A stretch of 64,000 nt of DNA. It comes from Buchnera aphidicola (Thelaxes suberi). GTDB taxonomy: Bacteria; Pseudomonadota; Gammaproteobacteria; Enterobacterales; Enterobacteriaceae. A program made the position numbers and the translations under genes. This document shows positions 19,228 to 28,995 of the stretch, piece by piece. The DNA lies in assembly GCF_964059005.1 (NCBI RefSeq), contig NZ_OZ060389.1, positions 186,001 to 250,000 of the forward strand, written 5' to 3'. The notes beneath the pieces were generated by a model, which did no database searches, was not told the origin of the DNA, and saw nothing but the letters and a program-made list of their open reading frames with translations. Numbering within the stretch: the first letter of the stretch is position 1; each line of letters starts with the position of its first letter.

Positions 19228-20070
19228 TTAATTTATATCTGCACTAGAATCATAATTACGTAATAATTGATTAATTTCTACTTTACTTAATGTTTTTGAA
19301 TCAACTTTTTTAACAATGACTGCGCAATAAAGACCGCATTTTTTGTCTTTAGACATTAAATTTCCTGGTACAACTACTGATTTTGATGGGACTCTTCCGT
19401 ATATTATTTTACCAGTTTCTCTGTCGTATATCTTCGTACTTTGTCCAATATATACTCCCATAGAAATAACCGATCCTTCTTCTACAATCACACCTTCTAC
19501 TATTTCAGATCTTGCTCCAATGAAACAATTGTTCTCTATTATAGTAGGATTAGACTGCATAGGTTCAAGTACTCCTCCTATTCCTACTCCTCCAGATAAA
19601 TGAACATTATCTCCTATTTGAGCACATGATCCGACAGTAGACCAAGTATCAACCATAGTATTTTTGCCTATATATGCACCTATATTGACATAGCAAGGCA
19701 TTAATATACTATTTGAATTAATAAAGGATCCGTATCTAACTGTTGCTTGAGGTACTACACGTACATTTTCTTTTTGAAATTTTTCTTCATTGTAATCGCT
19801 ATATTTTAAATCTATTTTATCATAATATGTTGTTTCTAAACCATGTATGATTTTATTTTTTTGTATCATTAAAAATAACAATACAGCTTTTTTTATCCAT
19901 TGATTAGTAATCCATTTATTATCAATTTTTTCTGAAATTCTTATTTCTCCTTTATCTAACATATTAATAATTTGATGAATAGTATTTAAGTCTTCTGTAT
20001 TGATGTTATCAGCATTAATTGTATTTTTATTTTCATATAGATTATCAATAGTTTTTTTTAAAATTTCCAT
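19228..20070 (-). CDS. dapD: 2,3,4,5-tetrahydropyridine-2,6-dicarboxylate N-succinyltransferase
   Basis: DapD performs the succinyl-CoA-dependent step of the diaminopimelate/lysine pathway. The 280 residues (274 in E. coli) show the left-handed beta-helix hexapeptide repeats ([46 protein letters not shown]) typical of the family. With murein synthesis genes missing, its retained role is most likely lysine supply for the host. It reads away from map, separated by 110 bp. Confidence 0.97.
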   Translation of the reverse strand: MEILKKTIDNLYENKNTINADNINTEDLNTIHQIINMLDKGEIRISEKIDNKWITNQWIKKAVLLFLMIQKNKIIHGLETTYYDKIDLKYSDYNEEKFQKENVRVVPQATVRYGSFINSNSILMPCYVNIGAYIGKNTMVDTWSTVGSCAQIGDNVHLSGGVGIGGVLEPMQSNPTIIENNCFIGARSEIVEGVIVEEGSVISMGVYIGQSTKIYDRETGKIIYGRVPSKSVVVPGNLMSKDKKCGLYCAVIVKKVDSKTLSKVEINQLLRNYDSSADIN

Positions 20071-20180
20071 AGTTTTAATATGTACCTCGTATTATTTTAT
20101 TAACAACATAATATTTATATATTGTAAAAATTTGTATTTTTTTTAATAAGATTAAGAAGTAAGTATATTTAAATTTATTT

Positions 20181-20978
20181 TTAATTGTTAATTAATATTT
20201 TTTCAATTTTTTCGTATTTTTGTATTGTTAAAATTTCACATCCACTTTTTGTTACTAGCACTGTATGCTCATATTGAGCAGAACGAGATTTATCTTTTGT
20301 TTTAACGGTCCAATGATCATTTGTGCAATATACTTCAGCAGATCCAGCGTTAATTATTGGTTCAATAGTAAATATCATTCCTTCTTGTAGTATTATATTT
20401 TTATTATATTTGTTATCATAATGCAATATATGCGGTTCTTCATGAAATGATTTTCCTATTCCATGACCGCAATATTCTTTAACTATTGAAAAATTATTTT
20501 TTTCTACGTATTTTTGTATACTTTTTCCAATTTCAGACAAAGAAATTCCAGATTGAATAATACGTAAAGATTGGTACAAACTATTTTGAGTAACATTACA
20601 TAGTTTTTTTGACATATAGTCAACATTACCAATTAAAAACATTCTTGAAGTATCGCCATAGTAACCATCTTTTATAATTGCAACATCAATATTAACAATA
20701 TCTCCGTTTTTAATTATTTCGGTTTTATTTGGTATTCCATGACATACTACATCATTTATAGAAATACAAATAGATTTTGGAAATCCTTTATAACCTAAAC
20801 AAGCAGGAATAGCTTTTTGTGTATTAATAATGTAATTATAGCAAATATTATTGATTTCTTCGGTGCTTATTAAAGGTTGTAAATATTTTTCAATCATATC
20901 TAATACATTCGCTGCTAATTTTCCAGATAAACGCATTTTTTGTATTTCGTGTTTTTTTTTAATGATAATATTTTGCAT
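20181..20978 (-). CDS. map: Methionine aminopeptidase
   Basis: Removes the initiator methionine from nascent proteins. The 265-residue type I enzyme keeps all five metal ligands: two Asp in VNIDVAIIKDGYYGDTSRMF, His in GHGIGKSFHEEPH, Glu in FTIEPIINAG, and Glu in QYEHTVLV. Length equals the E. coli protein (264). It is divergent from rpsB, as in E. coli, with the shared upstream region at 20979-21275. Confidence 0.97.
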   Translation of the reverse strand: MQNIIIKKKHEIQKMRLSGKLAANVLDMIEKYLQPLISTEEINNICYNYIINTQKAIPACLGYKGFPKSICISINDVVCHGIPNKTEIIKNGDIVNIDVAIIKDGYYGDTSRMFLIGNVDYMSKKLCNVTQNSLYQSLRIIQSGISLSEIGKSIQKYVEKNNFSIVKEYCGHGIGKSFHEEPHILHYDNKYNKNIILQEGMIFTIEPIINAGSAEVYCTNDHWTVKTKDKSRSAQYEHTVLVTKSGCEILTIQKYEKIEKILINN

Positions 20979-21275
20979 TTTTTTCCATTTTTTTAAAATT
21001 AAAGTATTCTATCAAAAATAATATATTTAATTAAGAATAAAATAAAAAATTTGTTTTATATATATGTATTTTTATTATTAAATATTTTTTTTAATAAAAG
21101 TTTATTTGTATACATTAATAATATATTAAAATTAACTTTACTAAATAGTAATTTTTTATTTTTTGTCTATAATATATTAATTACTTATTTAGAATTTTTT
21201 ATAATTTTTATTATTAATATTCATAATACAGTAATTTTTAATAAATTAATTTCATTTTTTTTAATAAGGAATTAT

Positions 21276-21989
21276 ATGAATAGTATTTCGATGCAGGATA
21301 TGATACATGCAGGAGTTCACTTTGGTCATCAAACTCGTTATTGGAATCCAAGAATGAAGCCATTTATTTTTGGAACGAAAAATAAAGTACACATTATTAA
21401 TTTAGAAAAAACCCTTCCTTTATTTCAATCTGCTGTTCAAGAATTAAAAAAAATTGTTTTTCGTAAAGGTAAGATTCTTTTTGTTGGTACGAAAAAAGCT
21501 GCTAGTAAATCTATTAAAGAATTTTCAATTTTATGTAAACAGCATTATGTTAATTATCGTTGGTTAGGAGGTATGCTAACTAATTGGAAAACAGTACGTC
21601 AATCTATTAAAAGATTAAAAGATTTAGAAGCACAATCTCAAGATGGTACATTTGATAAATTAACTAAAAAAGAAGTTTTAACTAGAAATAGAGTACTGTT
21701 TAAATTAGAAAATAGTTTAGGTGGTATAAAGAATATGGGTGGTTTACCAGATGCATTGTTTGTAATTGATGCAAATCATGAAAAAATTGCGATTAAAGAA
21801 GCTAGTAATTTAGGTATTCCTGTTTTTTCTATCGTAGATACAAACTCCAATCCTGATGGTGTTAATTATATAATACCAGGTAATGATGATTCTGTACGTT
21901 CAATTCAATTATATTTAAAATATGTTACTAGTTCTATTATTAATGTTGAAGTAAAAAATGTTTTAAAAATGAATCATGATGTAGAATAA
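21276..21989 (+). CDS. rpsB: 30S ribosomal protein S2
   Basis: Small-subunit ribosomal protein. The frame is open upstream to 21051, but the family begins at the ATG at 21276: the sequence there ([19 protein letters not shown]) aligns residue for residue with E. coli S2, and an AAGGA site lies 5 nt before it at 21266-21270. The resulting 237-residue protein is almost identical in length to E. coli S2 (241). It leads the rpsB-tsf-pyrH-frr gene block. Confidence 0.97.
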   Translation: MNSISMQDMIHAGVHFGHQTRYWNPRMKPFIFGTKNKVHIINLEKTLPLFQSAVQELKKIVFRKGKILFVGTKKAASKSIKEFSILCKQHYVNYRWLGGMLTNWKTVRQSIKRLKDLEAQSQDGTFDKLTKKEVLTRNRVLFKLENSLGGIKNMGGLPDALFVIDANHEKIAIKEASNLGIPVFSIVDTNSNPDGVNYIIPGNDDSVRSIQLYLKYVTSSIINVEVKNVLKMNHDVE

Positions 21990-21999
21990 TTTTTACATT

Positions 22000-22018
22000 A
22001 ATAATTGATAAAATTATT
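22000..22018 (+). terminator. Small hairpin plus T run between rpsB and tsf
   Basis: A 7-bp stem (22000-22006 with 22012-22018) with a 5-nt loop merges into a run of T residues ending at 22023, 10 bp after rpsB. It could act as a partial terminator that sets the rpsB to tsf ratio. The stem is all A/T, so support is weak. Confidence 0.35.
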
Positions 22019-22116
22019 TTTTTGTTAATATTAAGTTAAAATTTTCAATTAATTTAATTTTATTAAATACAACTTTTTAGTTTTTATTCACAATGATGTT
22101 TGTTAGGATTATAATA

Positions 22117-22926
22117 ATGAATTTCAATACTGATCTGATTAAGGAATTAAGAAAAAAAACTGGTGTTGGTATTTTACAATGCAAAAAAGCATTATTATTT
22201 AATAAAGGAGATATTGAAAAATCTATCGATTATCTTAGAATACAAGGTATATCTAAATCACAAAAAATTAATTCAAGATCAACTTTAGAAGGAATTGTTT
22301 TAATCAAGAAAAAAAATTCATGCTCTACTATATTAGAAATCAATTGTGAAACTGATTTTGTATCAAGAAATGAAGAATTTAATATTTTTAGTAATGATGT
22401 CATTAATTTTATTATAGATAATAAAATAAGTGATATAAAAAAAGTTCAAGATTTTTTTGAAACAAAAAGAATAAATTTAGTTTCTAAATTTGGAGAAAAT
22501 ATAATTATTCAACGATGTTACACTATGGAGAATCTAAATACTGTTTTTTATTTACATAATTTCCGTATTGGTGTTATTGTTGCGGTAACAAATAATAGTT
22601 ATATAGCAAACAAAAAATTTATTAAAAATATTGCAATGCACATCGCAGCAAGTAATCCTAAATATATTAGTGTTTCTGATATACCGCCTGCAGTAATAAA
22701 TCGTGAATATGATATACAATTCCAATTAACAAAAAAACTAAATAAAAATACTGTTCAAGAGAGTCATATTATTAAAGGTAAAATGGATAAATTTATTAAT
22801 GAAATTTCTTTAGTTAATCAACCATTTATTTTTAATACAAGTAAAACAGTAAAAGAAGTATTAGAAGAAAAGAATATTAAAATATTATCTTTTATTCGAT
22901 ATGAATTAGGAGAAAAAAATAATTAA
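22117..22926 (+). CDS. tsf: Elongation factor Ts
   Basis: Nucleotide exchange factor for EF-Tu. The ATG at 22117 (MNFNTDLIKELRKKTGVG) is preferred over the upstream in-frame ATG at 22093 because it matches the family N terminus and has AGGA 8 nt upstream (22105-22108). The 269-residue protein contains the EF-Tu-contacting motif CETDFVSRNEEF and ends FIRYELGEKNN, slightly shorter than E. coli EF-Ts (283). It follows rpsB by 127 bp. Confidence 0.96.
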   Translation: MNFNTDLIKELRKKTGVGILQCKKALLFNKGDIEKSIDYLRIQGISKSQKINSRSTLEGIVLIKKKNSCSTILEINCETDFVSRNEEFNIFSNDVINFIIDNKISDIKKVQDFFETKRINLVSKFGENIIIQRCYTMENLNTVFYLHNFRIGVIVAVTNNSYIANKKFIKNIAMHIAASNPKYISVSDIPPAVINREYDIQFQLTKKLNKNTVQESHIIKGKMDKFINEISLVNQPFIFNTSKTVKEVLEEKNIKILSFIRYELGEKNN

Positions 22927-23058
22927 AAGTATTATTAATTATTTTTATGTTGACTACTTTAATAAATACATCTAATTAATTCGATTAAATCATAATAAAA
23001 TTTATACATGTAATTCAAATTTAAGATTTATACATATAAAAATGAGTATTTACCTAAT

Positions 23059-23772
23059 ATGAAACCGATTTATCGGCGTATTCTAATAAAATTAAGCGGT
23101 GAAGTTTTACAAGGTTCTGATAAATTTGGAATTTGTGAACAATCTTTAAACCATATTGTACAAGAAATAAAATTATTATTAGAATTAAATATTGAAATAG
23201 GTATAGTTGTAGGAGCTGGAAATTTATTTAGAGGAGTCCAGTTGTCAGAATTAGGTATGAATAATATTGTTGCTGATCATATAGGTATGTTATCAACATT
23301 AATAAATGGATTAGCATTACAAGATATTATGCATCGAAATAATATTAAAAGTTGTTTAATGTCAGCTATTCCTTTAGTAAGTGTATGTGAAACTTATAAT
23401 TGGGAAAATGCTATTAAATTTCTTTCTAAAAAAAATGTTGTTATTTTTTCATGTGGTACTGGTAACCCATGTTTCACAACTGATTCTGCAGCATGTTTGA
23501 GAGGAATTGAAGTTAATGCAGATATTGTTTTAAAGGGAACTAAAGTTGATGGAGTTTATTCTGATGACCCTAAAAAAAATACTAATGCTATTATGTATGA
23601 AAAATTAACATATAAAGATATTTTAGATTTAGATTTAAAAGTTATGGATTTAACGTCTTTTACTTTAGCTCGTGAATATGGCATTCCAATTTGTATTTTT
23701 AATATTACTAAACCTAAAACTTTATATAAAATTATTTTAGGAAAAAAGGAAGGAACATTAATTTCTTTATAA
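23059..23772 (+). CDS. pyrH: UMP kinase
   Basis: Bacterial-type UMP kinase that phosphorylates UMP to UDP. The 237-residue protein shows the N-terminal ATP site RILIKLSGEVLQG, VVGAGNLFRG, the phosphate-binding GTGNPCFTTDSAACLRG and the nucleotide motif KVDGVYSDDPKK. It is a few residues shorter at the N terminus than E. coli PyrH (241). No good Shine-Dalgarno precedes the ATG. It sits between tsf and frr, as in E. coli. Confidence 0.97.
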   Translation: MKPIYRRILIKLSGEVLQGSDKFGICEQSLNHIVQEIKLLLELNIEIGIVVGAGNLFRGVQLSELGMNNIVADHIGMLSTLINGLALQDIMHRNNIKSCLMSAIPLVSVCETYNWENAIKFLSKKNVVIFSCGTGNPCFTTDSAACLRGIEVNADIVLKGTKVDGVYSDDPKKNTNAIMYEKLTYKDILDLDLKVMDLTSFTLAREYGIPICIFNITKPKTLYKIILGKKEGTLISL

Positions 23773-23907
23773 TATATTTATTATAAAATAATATAATGTA
23801 TATCGGGAATATAATTATGCAAATAATAATCTGTATATATAAAAATAAATTTAAATATAATAAATAATTATTTTTTTGTTTACTATTTAATAGTAGGAAT
23901 GTTTAAA

Positions 23908-24465
23908 TTGATTAAAAATAGCATTGAAAATACAAAAAAAAAGATGGAGCAATCTTTATTAGCATTTAAAAATCGTATTAATTCTATTAGAACTAATCGT
24001 GTAAAACCTGAAATATTAAATAATATTTATATTGAATATTATGGTAAAAAAACATCTTTATGTCAAGTTGCTAATATTGTATTAAGCGATCCTCGAACTT
24101 TAAAAATTAATTCTTTTGATACTTCTTATAATATATTTATTCAGAAATCTATATTGAGTGCTAATTTAGGATTTACACCTAGTATTAGAGGGAATAGTGT
24201 ATATGTTTCTGTTCCTTTCTTAACAGAAGAAAATAGAAAAAAAATAGTTAAAAATGTAAAAAAAGAAGCGGAACAAGCTCGTATTGAAGTAAGAAATATT
24301 CGAAGAGAAAATAATGACATAGCTAAAATGGCATTAAAAGAAAAAATTCTCTCTAAAGATGAAGAAAAAAAGATCCAACATGAAATTCAAAAAATAACAA
24401 ATTTATATATTGATAAAATTGATAAAATTTTAATAAAAAAAGAATCAGATATTATGCAGATATAG
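23908..24465 (+). CDS. frr: Ribosome recycling factor (probable TTG start)
   Basis: Releases ribosomes from mRNA after termination, together with EF-G. An ATG at 23899 is in frame, but it directly abuts the AGGA at 23895-23898 with no spacing. A TTG at 23908 lies 9 nt from that AGGA, and starting there (MIKNSIENTKKKMEQ) aligns exactly with the N terminus of other RRFs and gives 185 residues, the E. coli length. Motifs RTLKINSFD and QARIEVRNIRRENND confirm the family. A GC-containing terminator follows. The ATG start (188 aa) remains possible. Confidence 0.93.
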   Translation: MIKNSIENTKKKMEQSLLAFKNRINSIRTNRVKPEILNNIYIEYYGKKTSLCQVANIVLSDPRTLKINSFDTSYNIFIQKSILSANLGFTPSIRGNSVYVSVPFLTEENRKKIVKNVKKEAEQARIEVRNIRRENNDIAKMALKEKILSKDEEKKIQHEIQKITNLYIDKIDKILIKKESDIMQI

Positions 24466-24472
24466 TTTTAAT

Positions 24473-24532
24473 AACGCCGTTTAATTAATACATTTTTATA
24501 TTTTTGAATTATATAAAATAATAAACGGCGTT
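24473..24532 (+). terminator. Rho-independent terminator after frr
   Basis: An 11-bp perfect stem (AACGCCGTTTA at 24473-24483 with TAAACGGCGTT at 24522-24532) encloses a 38-nt AT loop and is followed by T residues. The ACGCCG core is strikingly G/C-rich for this genome. It begins 7 bp after the frr stop and ends the rpsB-frr block. dxr and uppS, which follow frr in relatives, are absent. Confidence 0.8.
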
Positions 24533-24792
24533 TTTTATTTTATTAAAAATAATATTAAGTATTTATTTTATCAAAACAATGTTATAAATAATAAATATAT
24601 ATAAATATATATTTTATATATAAATATTTATAAATTTTATTAACATAAATTTATATGTTGTTAGATCAATTAATATTGAATAATTGACGTTTTATATTTT
24701 TATCAAAAATTATTTATAAATAAAATTTAATTATTTGTTAATTATTCAATAATCATATTAGATTTTTTCAAATAATTTAAACGAAGAATATA

Positions 24793-25230
24793 ATGATACA
24801 AAAAAATAAAATTTTGAATATCTTACCACATCAATATCCTTTTATATTTATTGATAAAATTGTTGAATGCAATGAAAAAGATTATATTAAAACATTAAAA
24901 AATGTTAGTTTAAATGATCATTTTCTACAAGGCCATTTTAATCAATACCCAGTTTTTCCAGGAGTTTTTATATTAGAATCAATGGCTCAATCTGCGTATA
25001 TATTAGTAAAATCTAGCAATCAATCTGATAAACAAACAAATAATTCTATTTTTCCTATAGTAAAAATTAATGATACTGTTTTTAAACAGTTTATTTATCC
25101 TGGAGACCAAATATATATTTCAACTACTTTAAAAGTATATAAACATAAATTTTTTATATTTGAATCTATTGCTGTAGTTAATTCTAAGATAGTTGCTCAA
25201 TCTTGTATTTCGTTATTGAATAAACAATAA
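24793..25230 (+). CDS. fabZ: (3R)-hydroxyacyl-ACP dehydratase FabZ
   Basis: Dehydrates 3-hydroxyacyl-ACP in the fatty-acid elongation cycle. The hot-dog fold protein of 145 residues shows ILPHQYPFIFIDK, the catalytic His in LQGHFNQYPVFPG and the catalytic Glu in FILESMAQ. It is slightly shorter than E. coli FabZ (151). The surrounding lipid A genes of E. coli (lpxD, lpxA, lpxB) are absent, so the retained role is fatty-acid synthesis, with fabI at 52 kb. Confidence 0.95.
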   Translation: MIQKNKILNILPHQYPFIFIDKIVECNEKDYIKTLKNVSLNDHFLQGHFNQYPVFPGVFILESMAQSAYILVKSSNQSDKQTNNSIFPIVKINDTVFKQFIYPGDQIYISTTLKVYKHKFFIFESIAVVNSKIVAQSCISLLNKQ

Positions 25231-25414
25231 TTTTTTTTACTACTTTATTGATATAGAAATCATGAAATTTACTATTTAAATAATAAATTTATATTTTATA
25301 TTTTACTTATAGTTTCTAATGATATTAGACATAATGAAATTTTTGTTTTAAAATAAGATTTTTTATTATTTAATTTAATTAAATTCGTAATTATTAAATA
25401 TATAGATTTAAAAT

Positions 25415-28400
25415 ATGACTATGCCAAAATTTGTACATTTAAATGTACACAGTGATTTTTCCATTATCGATGGATTAGCTAATCCCTATAAAATAGTTAA
25501 GAAAGCAGTAGATTTAAATATGTGTTGTATTGCAATAACTGACTTTGCAAACTTATTTGGTTCTTTAAAATTTTATAAAGTTTCACATACATTTGGATTA
25601 AAACCTATTATTGGAATAGATTTGAATATTAAGTCTATTTTTCAACCAAATACATCTTATAGAATTACTTTATTAGTATGTAATGATCAAGGTTATAAGA
25701 ATATTTCTATATTAACTACTTTAGCTTATAAAGTGCCAAGGTTAGAGACGATAAATATTGAAATAGAGTATAGTTGGTTAAAAAAATTTAGTGATGGTTT
25801 AATAATATTGTCAGGAGGAATGTTAGGAGAATTAGGTTATAATTTATTACGAGAAAAATGGGTTATTGTTGATAAAATTATAAATTTTTATAAAAAACAT
25901 TTTCCTATGTCATTTTATTTACAAATAGAACGAATTGGGAGAAGAAATGAAGAAGAGTATATTAATAAAGTGATACATTTATCACACAAACAAGATATTC
26001 CAATAGTTGCAACAAATGCAGTATGTTTTTTAGAACAAAATGATTTTTATATCCATAATATTAGAATGGCTATTAACCAAGGAGTTATGGCTTCTCAATT
26101 AAATATAAAAAATATTTATACAGAAAATCAGTTTTTGCGATCTGAAAGTGAAATGATAGATTTATTTTTTGATATACCAGAATCTATTTTAAATAGTGTA
26201 GAGATAGCAAAACGTTGTAATTATTTTTTTAAGTTAAATAAAAGTTTTTTACCTGAATTTGATGCTAAAAATAATATTCATGAAAAAAAATTTTTAATTA
26301 AATTAGCCTATCATGGTTTAAATAAAAAATTTAAATTTAATGAATCTAAATTCAATCAAGACATTAATGTTTTAAAAAAAAAATATATTAATAGATTAGA
26401 ATTAGAATTAAAAGTAATTAATAATATGGGATTTCCCGGTTATTTTTTAATAGTTATGGAGTTTATACAATGGGCCAAAAAAAACAATATTGCAGTAGGT
26501 CCTGGTAGAGGTTCTGGAGCAGGATCGTTAGTTGCATATGTATTAGGAATTACAGATTTAGACCCTTTAAAATTTGATTTATTATTTGAGAGATTTTTAA
26601 ATCCTCATCGAATTTCAATGCCGGATTTTGATATTGATTTTTGTATGGAAAAACGTGATTTAGTTATTAACCACGTTGAAAAAAGATATGGAATAGATGC
26701 TGTTGCACAAATTATTACGTTTGGTACTATGACTGCAAAATCAGTTGTTAGAGATGTTGGAAGAGTTTTAGGTTATCCTTATGGTTTTATAAATTATTTG
26801 TCTAAATTAATACCTATGGATATTGGTATAACATTAAATTATGCATTTTCTAATAATGATGAGTTAATGGAATTATATAATACAAATAATGATGTAAAAC
26901 GTGTTGTAGATATTTCTAAAAGATTAGAAGGTGTTACTCGTAATATAGGAAAACATGCAGGAGGTGTTATCATTGCCCCTTGTAAAATTACTACTTTTTT
27001 ACCGCTTTATTTAGATGAAAATGGAAAAAATCCGTTAACACAATTTGATAAATATGATATTGAGTCAATTGGTTTAGTAAAATTTGATTTTTTGGGGTTA
27101 AAAACATTAACAGTTATTCAATTTACGATTAGTAACATTAACAAATTATTTAAAAATAGCAATACTGTAATTAATGTTAATACAATATCAATAGAAGATA
27201 AGAAGCCTTTTTCTATTTTATACAACTCTGATACTGTAGGAATTTTCCAATTAGAATCTTTAGGTATGAAACAATTAATTAAAAGATTAAAACCTGATTG
27301 TTTTGAAGATTTGATTGCTTTAGTTGCTCTTTTTCGACCCGGCCCCCTACAGTCTGGAATGGTTGATAATTATATCAACAGAAAACATGGCAGAGAAGAT
27401 ATTTATTATCCTGACCAGCGATGGCAACATGAATCTTTAAAACCCATCTTAAAATCTACATATGGAATAATCTTATATCAAGAACAAGTGATGAAGATTG
27501 CACAAGTATTATCAGGATATACATTAAGTGAAGCTGATATATTAAGGAGAGCGATGGGTAAAAAAGATCCTATTGAAATGAAAAATCAACGTTCTATTTT
27601 TCAAATAGGAGCACAAAAGAAAGGTATTGATAAAGAATTGTCAATAAAAATATTTGATTTATTAGAAAAATTTGCAGGATATGGTTTTAATAAATCTCAT
27701 TCTGCAGCTTATGCAATGATTACTTATCAAACAATGTGGTTAAAATATTATTATCCCGCAGTATTTTTAGCTGCAGTTATGACTTCTGATAATGATAACA
27801 TTGATAAATTAATTAAATTAGTACACGAATGTAAACGTATGAAAATAACGATTTTATCTCCGTGTATTAATACTGGTCAGTATTATTTTTCTGTTAACGC
27901 AAATAAAGAAATTATTTATGGAATGAGTGCTATTAAAGGAATGGGCGAATTTTTTATTCGATTTATTTTAAAAAACAGAAAAGAAAAGGGATTGTTTGTT
28001 GATTTATTTGATTTTTGTTTAAGAGTATTTATTAGCAAAATTACTGTTAAAATCATAGAAAAATTAATTCTTTCTGGATGTTTTGATTGTATTAATACTA
28101 ATCGTTGTTATTTAATTCGAATTTTACCATCTGTTTTTTCTTCAGTTAAGCAATTTTTAAAACATCAAAATAATCAACAGCAAGATCTTTTTGGATCTCC
28201 TTTAAATGAACTAAAAAAAATTAGTATGCAAAAACAAAAATACAATTTTGAATGGACAAAAAAAACACTTTTAGAATATGAGTATGCATCACTTGGTTTA
28301 TATCTTTCAGATCATCCTATGAATGAGTATTTAATTGAATTAAAAAATTATATTAATTTTGTTCAATTATCTGATATTTCTAAAAATAATATAAATAAAT

Positions 28401-28942
28401 ATATTATTATTTCAGGAATGTTAAATAATGTTAAGTTTAAATTAACAAAAAAGAAAACAAAAATTGCTTTATTAACTATTTTTGATGGATCTATTACATT
28501 AGATGTATTAATTTTCTCTGATTTATTAGAAAACGTTCGATTTTTTTTAAAAAAAAATGCGATACTAATTATAAAGGGAAAAGTAATATTTGATTATTTT
28601 GTTAATAGAGTAAAAATATTAGCTAGTAATATTACTAATATCGAATACATTCGCTATCAATATGTTAAAAATATTTCTATATATTTAAAAAATAAATATT
28701 TAATTAAAATATACATAGATAATATGAAGTTACTATTTGAAGATCGTAAAAAAGGTCAAGTTCCTGTTTATATTTATTATGACAAAAATCAACAATATGC
28801 TATGCAAAAATTGAAGTTACAAAATACATGGCATATTTTTCCTGATAATAAATTTTTAAATACTATCCAATCTACTTTAGGAGAAAAAAATATTATTTTA
28901 AATATAAAAAAACGAAACGATATTAATATCTTTATACGATAA
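25415..28942 (+). CDS. dnaE: DNA polymerase III alpha subunit
   Basis: Replicative polymerase catalytic subunit, 1175 residues (1160 in E. coli). The N-terminal PHP domain begins FVHLNVHSDFSIIDGL. The polymerase catalytic aspartates are in MPDFDIDFCMEKRDLV and the palm motif in GPGRGSGAGSLVAYVLGI. Near the C terminus the clamp-binding peptide QQDLFG is kept, followed by the OB domain. The alpha-epsilon pairing could still form because dnaQ is present at 39.3 kb. Confidence 0.98.
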   Translation: MTMPKFVHLNVHSDFSIIDGLANPYKIVKKAVDLNMCCIAITDFANLFGSLKFYKVSHTFGLKPIIGIDLNIKSIFQPNTSYRITLLVCNDQGYKNISILTTLAYKVPRLETINIEIEYSWLKKFSDGLIILSGGMLGELGYNLLREKWVIVDKIINFYKKHFPMSFYLQIERIGRRNEEEYINKVIHLSHKQDIPIVATNAVCFLEQNDFYIHNIRMAINQGVMASQLNIKNIYTENQFLRSESEMIDLFFDIPESILNSVEIAKRCNYFFKLNKSFLPEFDAKNNIHEKKFLIKLAYHGLNKKFKFNESKFNQDINVLKKKYINRLELELKVINNMGFPGYFLIVMEFIQWAKKNNIAVGPGRGSGAGSLVAYVLGITDLDPLKFDLLFERFLNPHRISMPDFDIDFCMEKRDLVINHVEKRYGIDAVAQIITFGTMTAKSVVRDVGRVLGYPYGFINYLSKLIPMDIGITLNYAFSNNDELMELYNTNNDVKRVVDISKRLEGVTRNIGKHAGGVIIAPCKITTFLPLYLDENGKNPLTQFDKYDIESIGLVKFDFLGLKTLTVIQFTISNINKLFKNSNTVINVNTISIEDKKPFSILYNSDTVGIFQLESLGMKQLIKRLKPDCFEDLIALVALFRPGPLQSGMVDNYINRKHGREDIYYPDQRWQHESLKPILKSTYGIILYQEQVMKIAQVLSGYTLSEADILRRAMGKKDPIEMKNQRSIFQIGAQKKGIDKELSIKIFDLLEKFAGYGFNKSHSAAYAMITYQTMWLKYYYPAVFLAAVMTSDNDNIDKLIKLVHECKRMKITILSPCINTGQYYFSVNANKEIIYGMSAIKGMGEFFIRFILKNRKEKGLFVDLFDFCLRVFISKITVKIIEKLILSGCFDCINTNRCYLIRILPSVFSSVKQFLKHQNNQQQDLFGSPLNELKKISMQKQKYNFEWTKKTLLEYEYASLGLYLSDHPMNEYLIELKNYINFVQLSDISKNNINKYIIISGMLNNVKFKLTKKKTKIALLTIFDGSITLDVLIFSDLLENVRFFLKKNAILIIKGKVIFDYFVNRVKILASNITNIEYIRYQYVKNISIYLKNKYLIKIYIDNMKLLFEDRKKGQVPVYIYYDKNQQYAMQKLKLQNTWHIFPDNKFLNTIQSTLGEKNIILNIKKRNDINIFIR

Positions 28943-28995
28943 TAGATTATAATATCGATTCTATTTTTAAAACAAAAAACAACTAATACACTAAT

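Noticed and set aside
21051..21275. 75-codon upstream extension of the rpsB reading frame
   Set aside because: It is hydrophobic low-complexity sequence made of A/T codons, has no homologue in S2, and the internal ATG at 21276 has a good ribosome-binding site.
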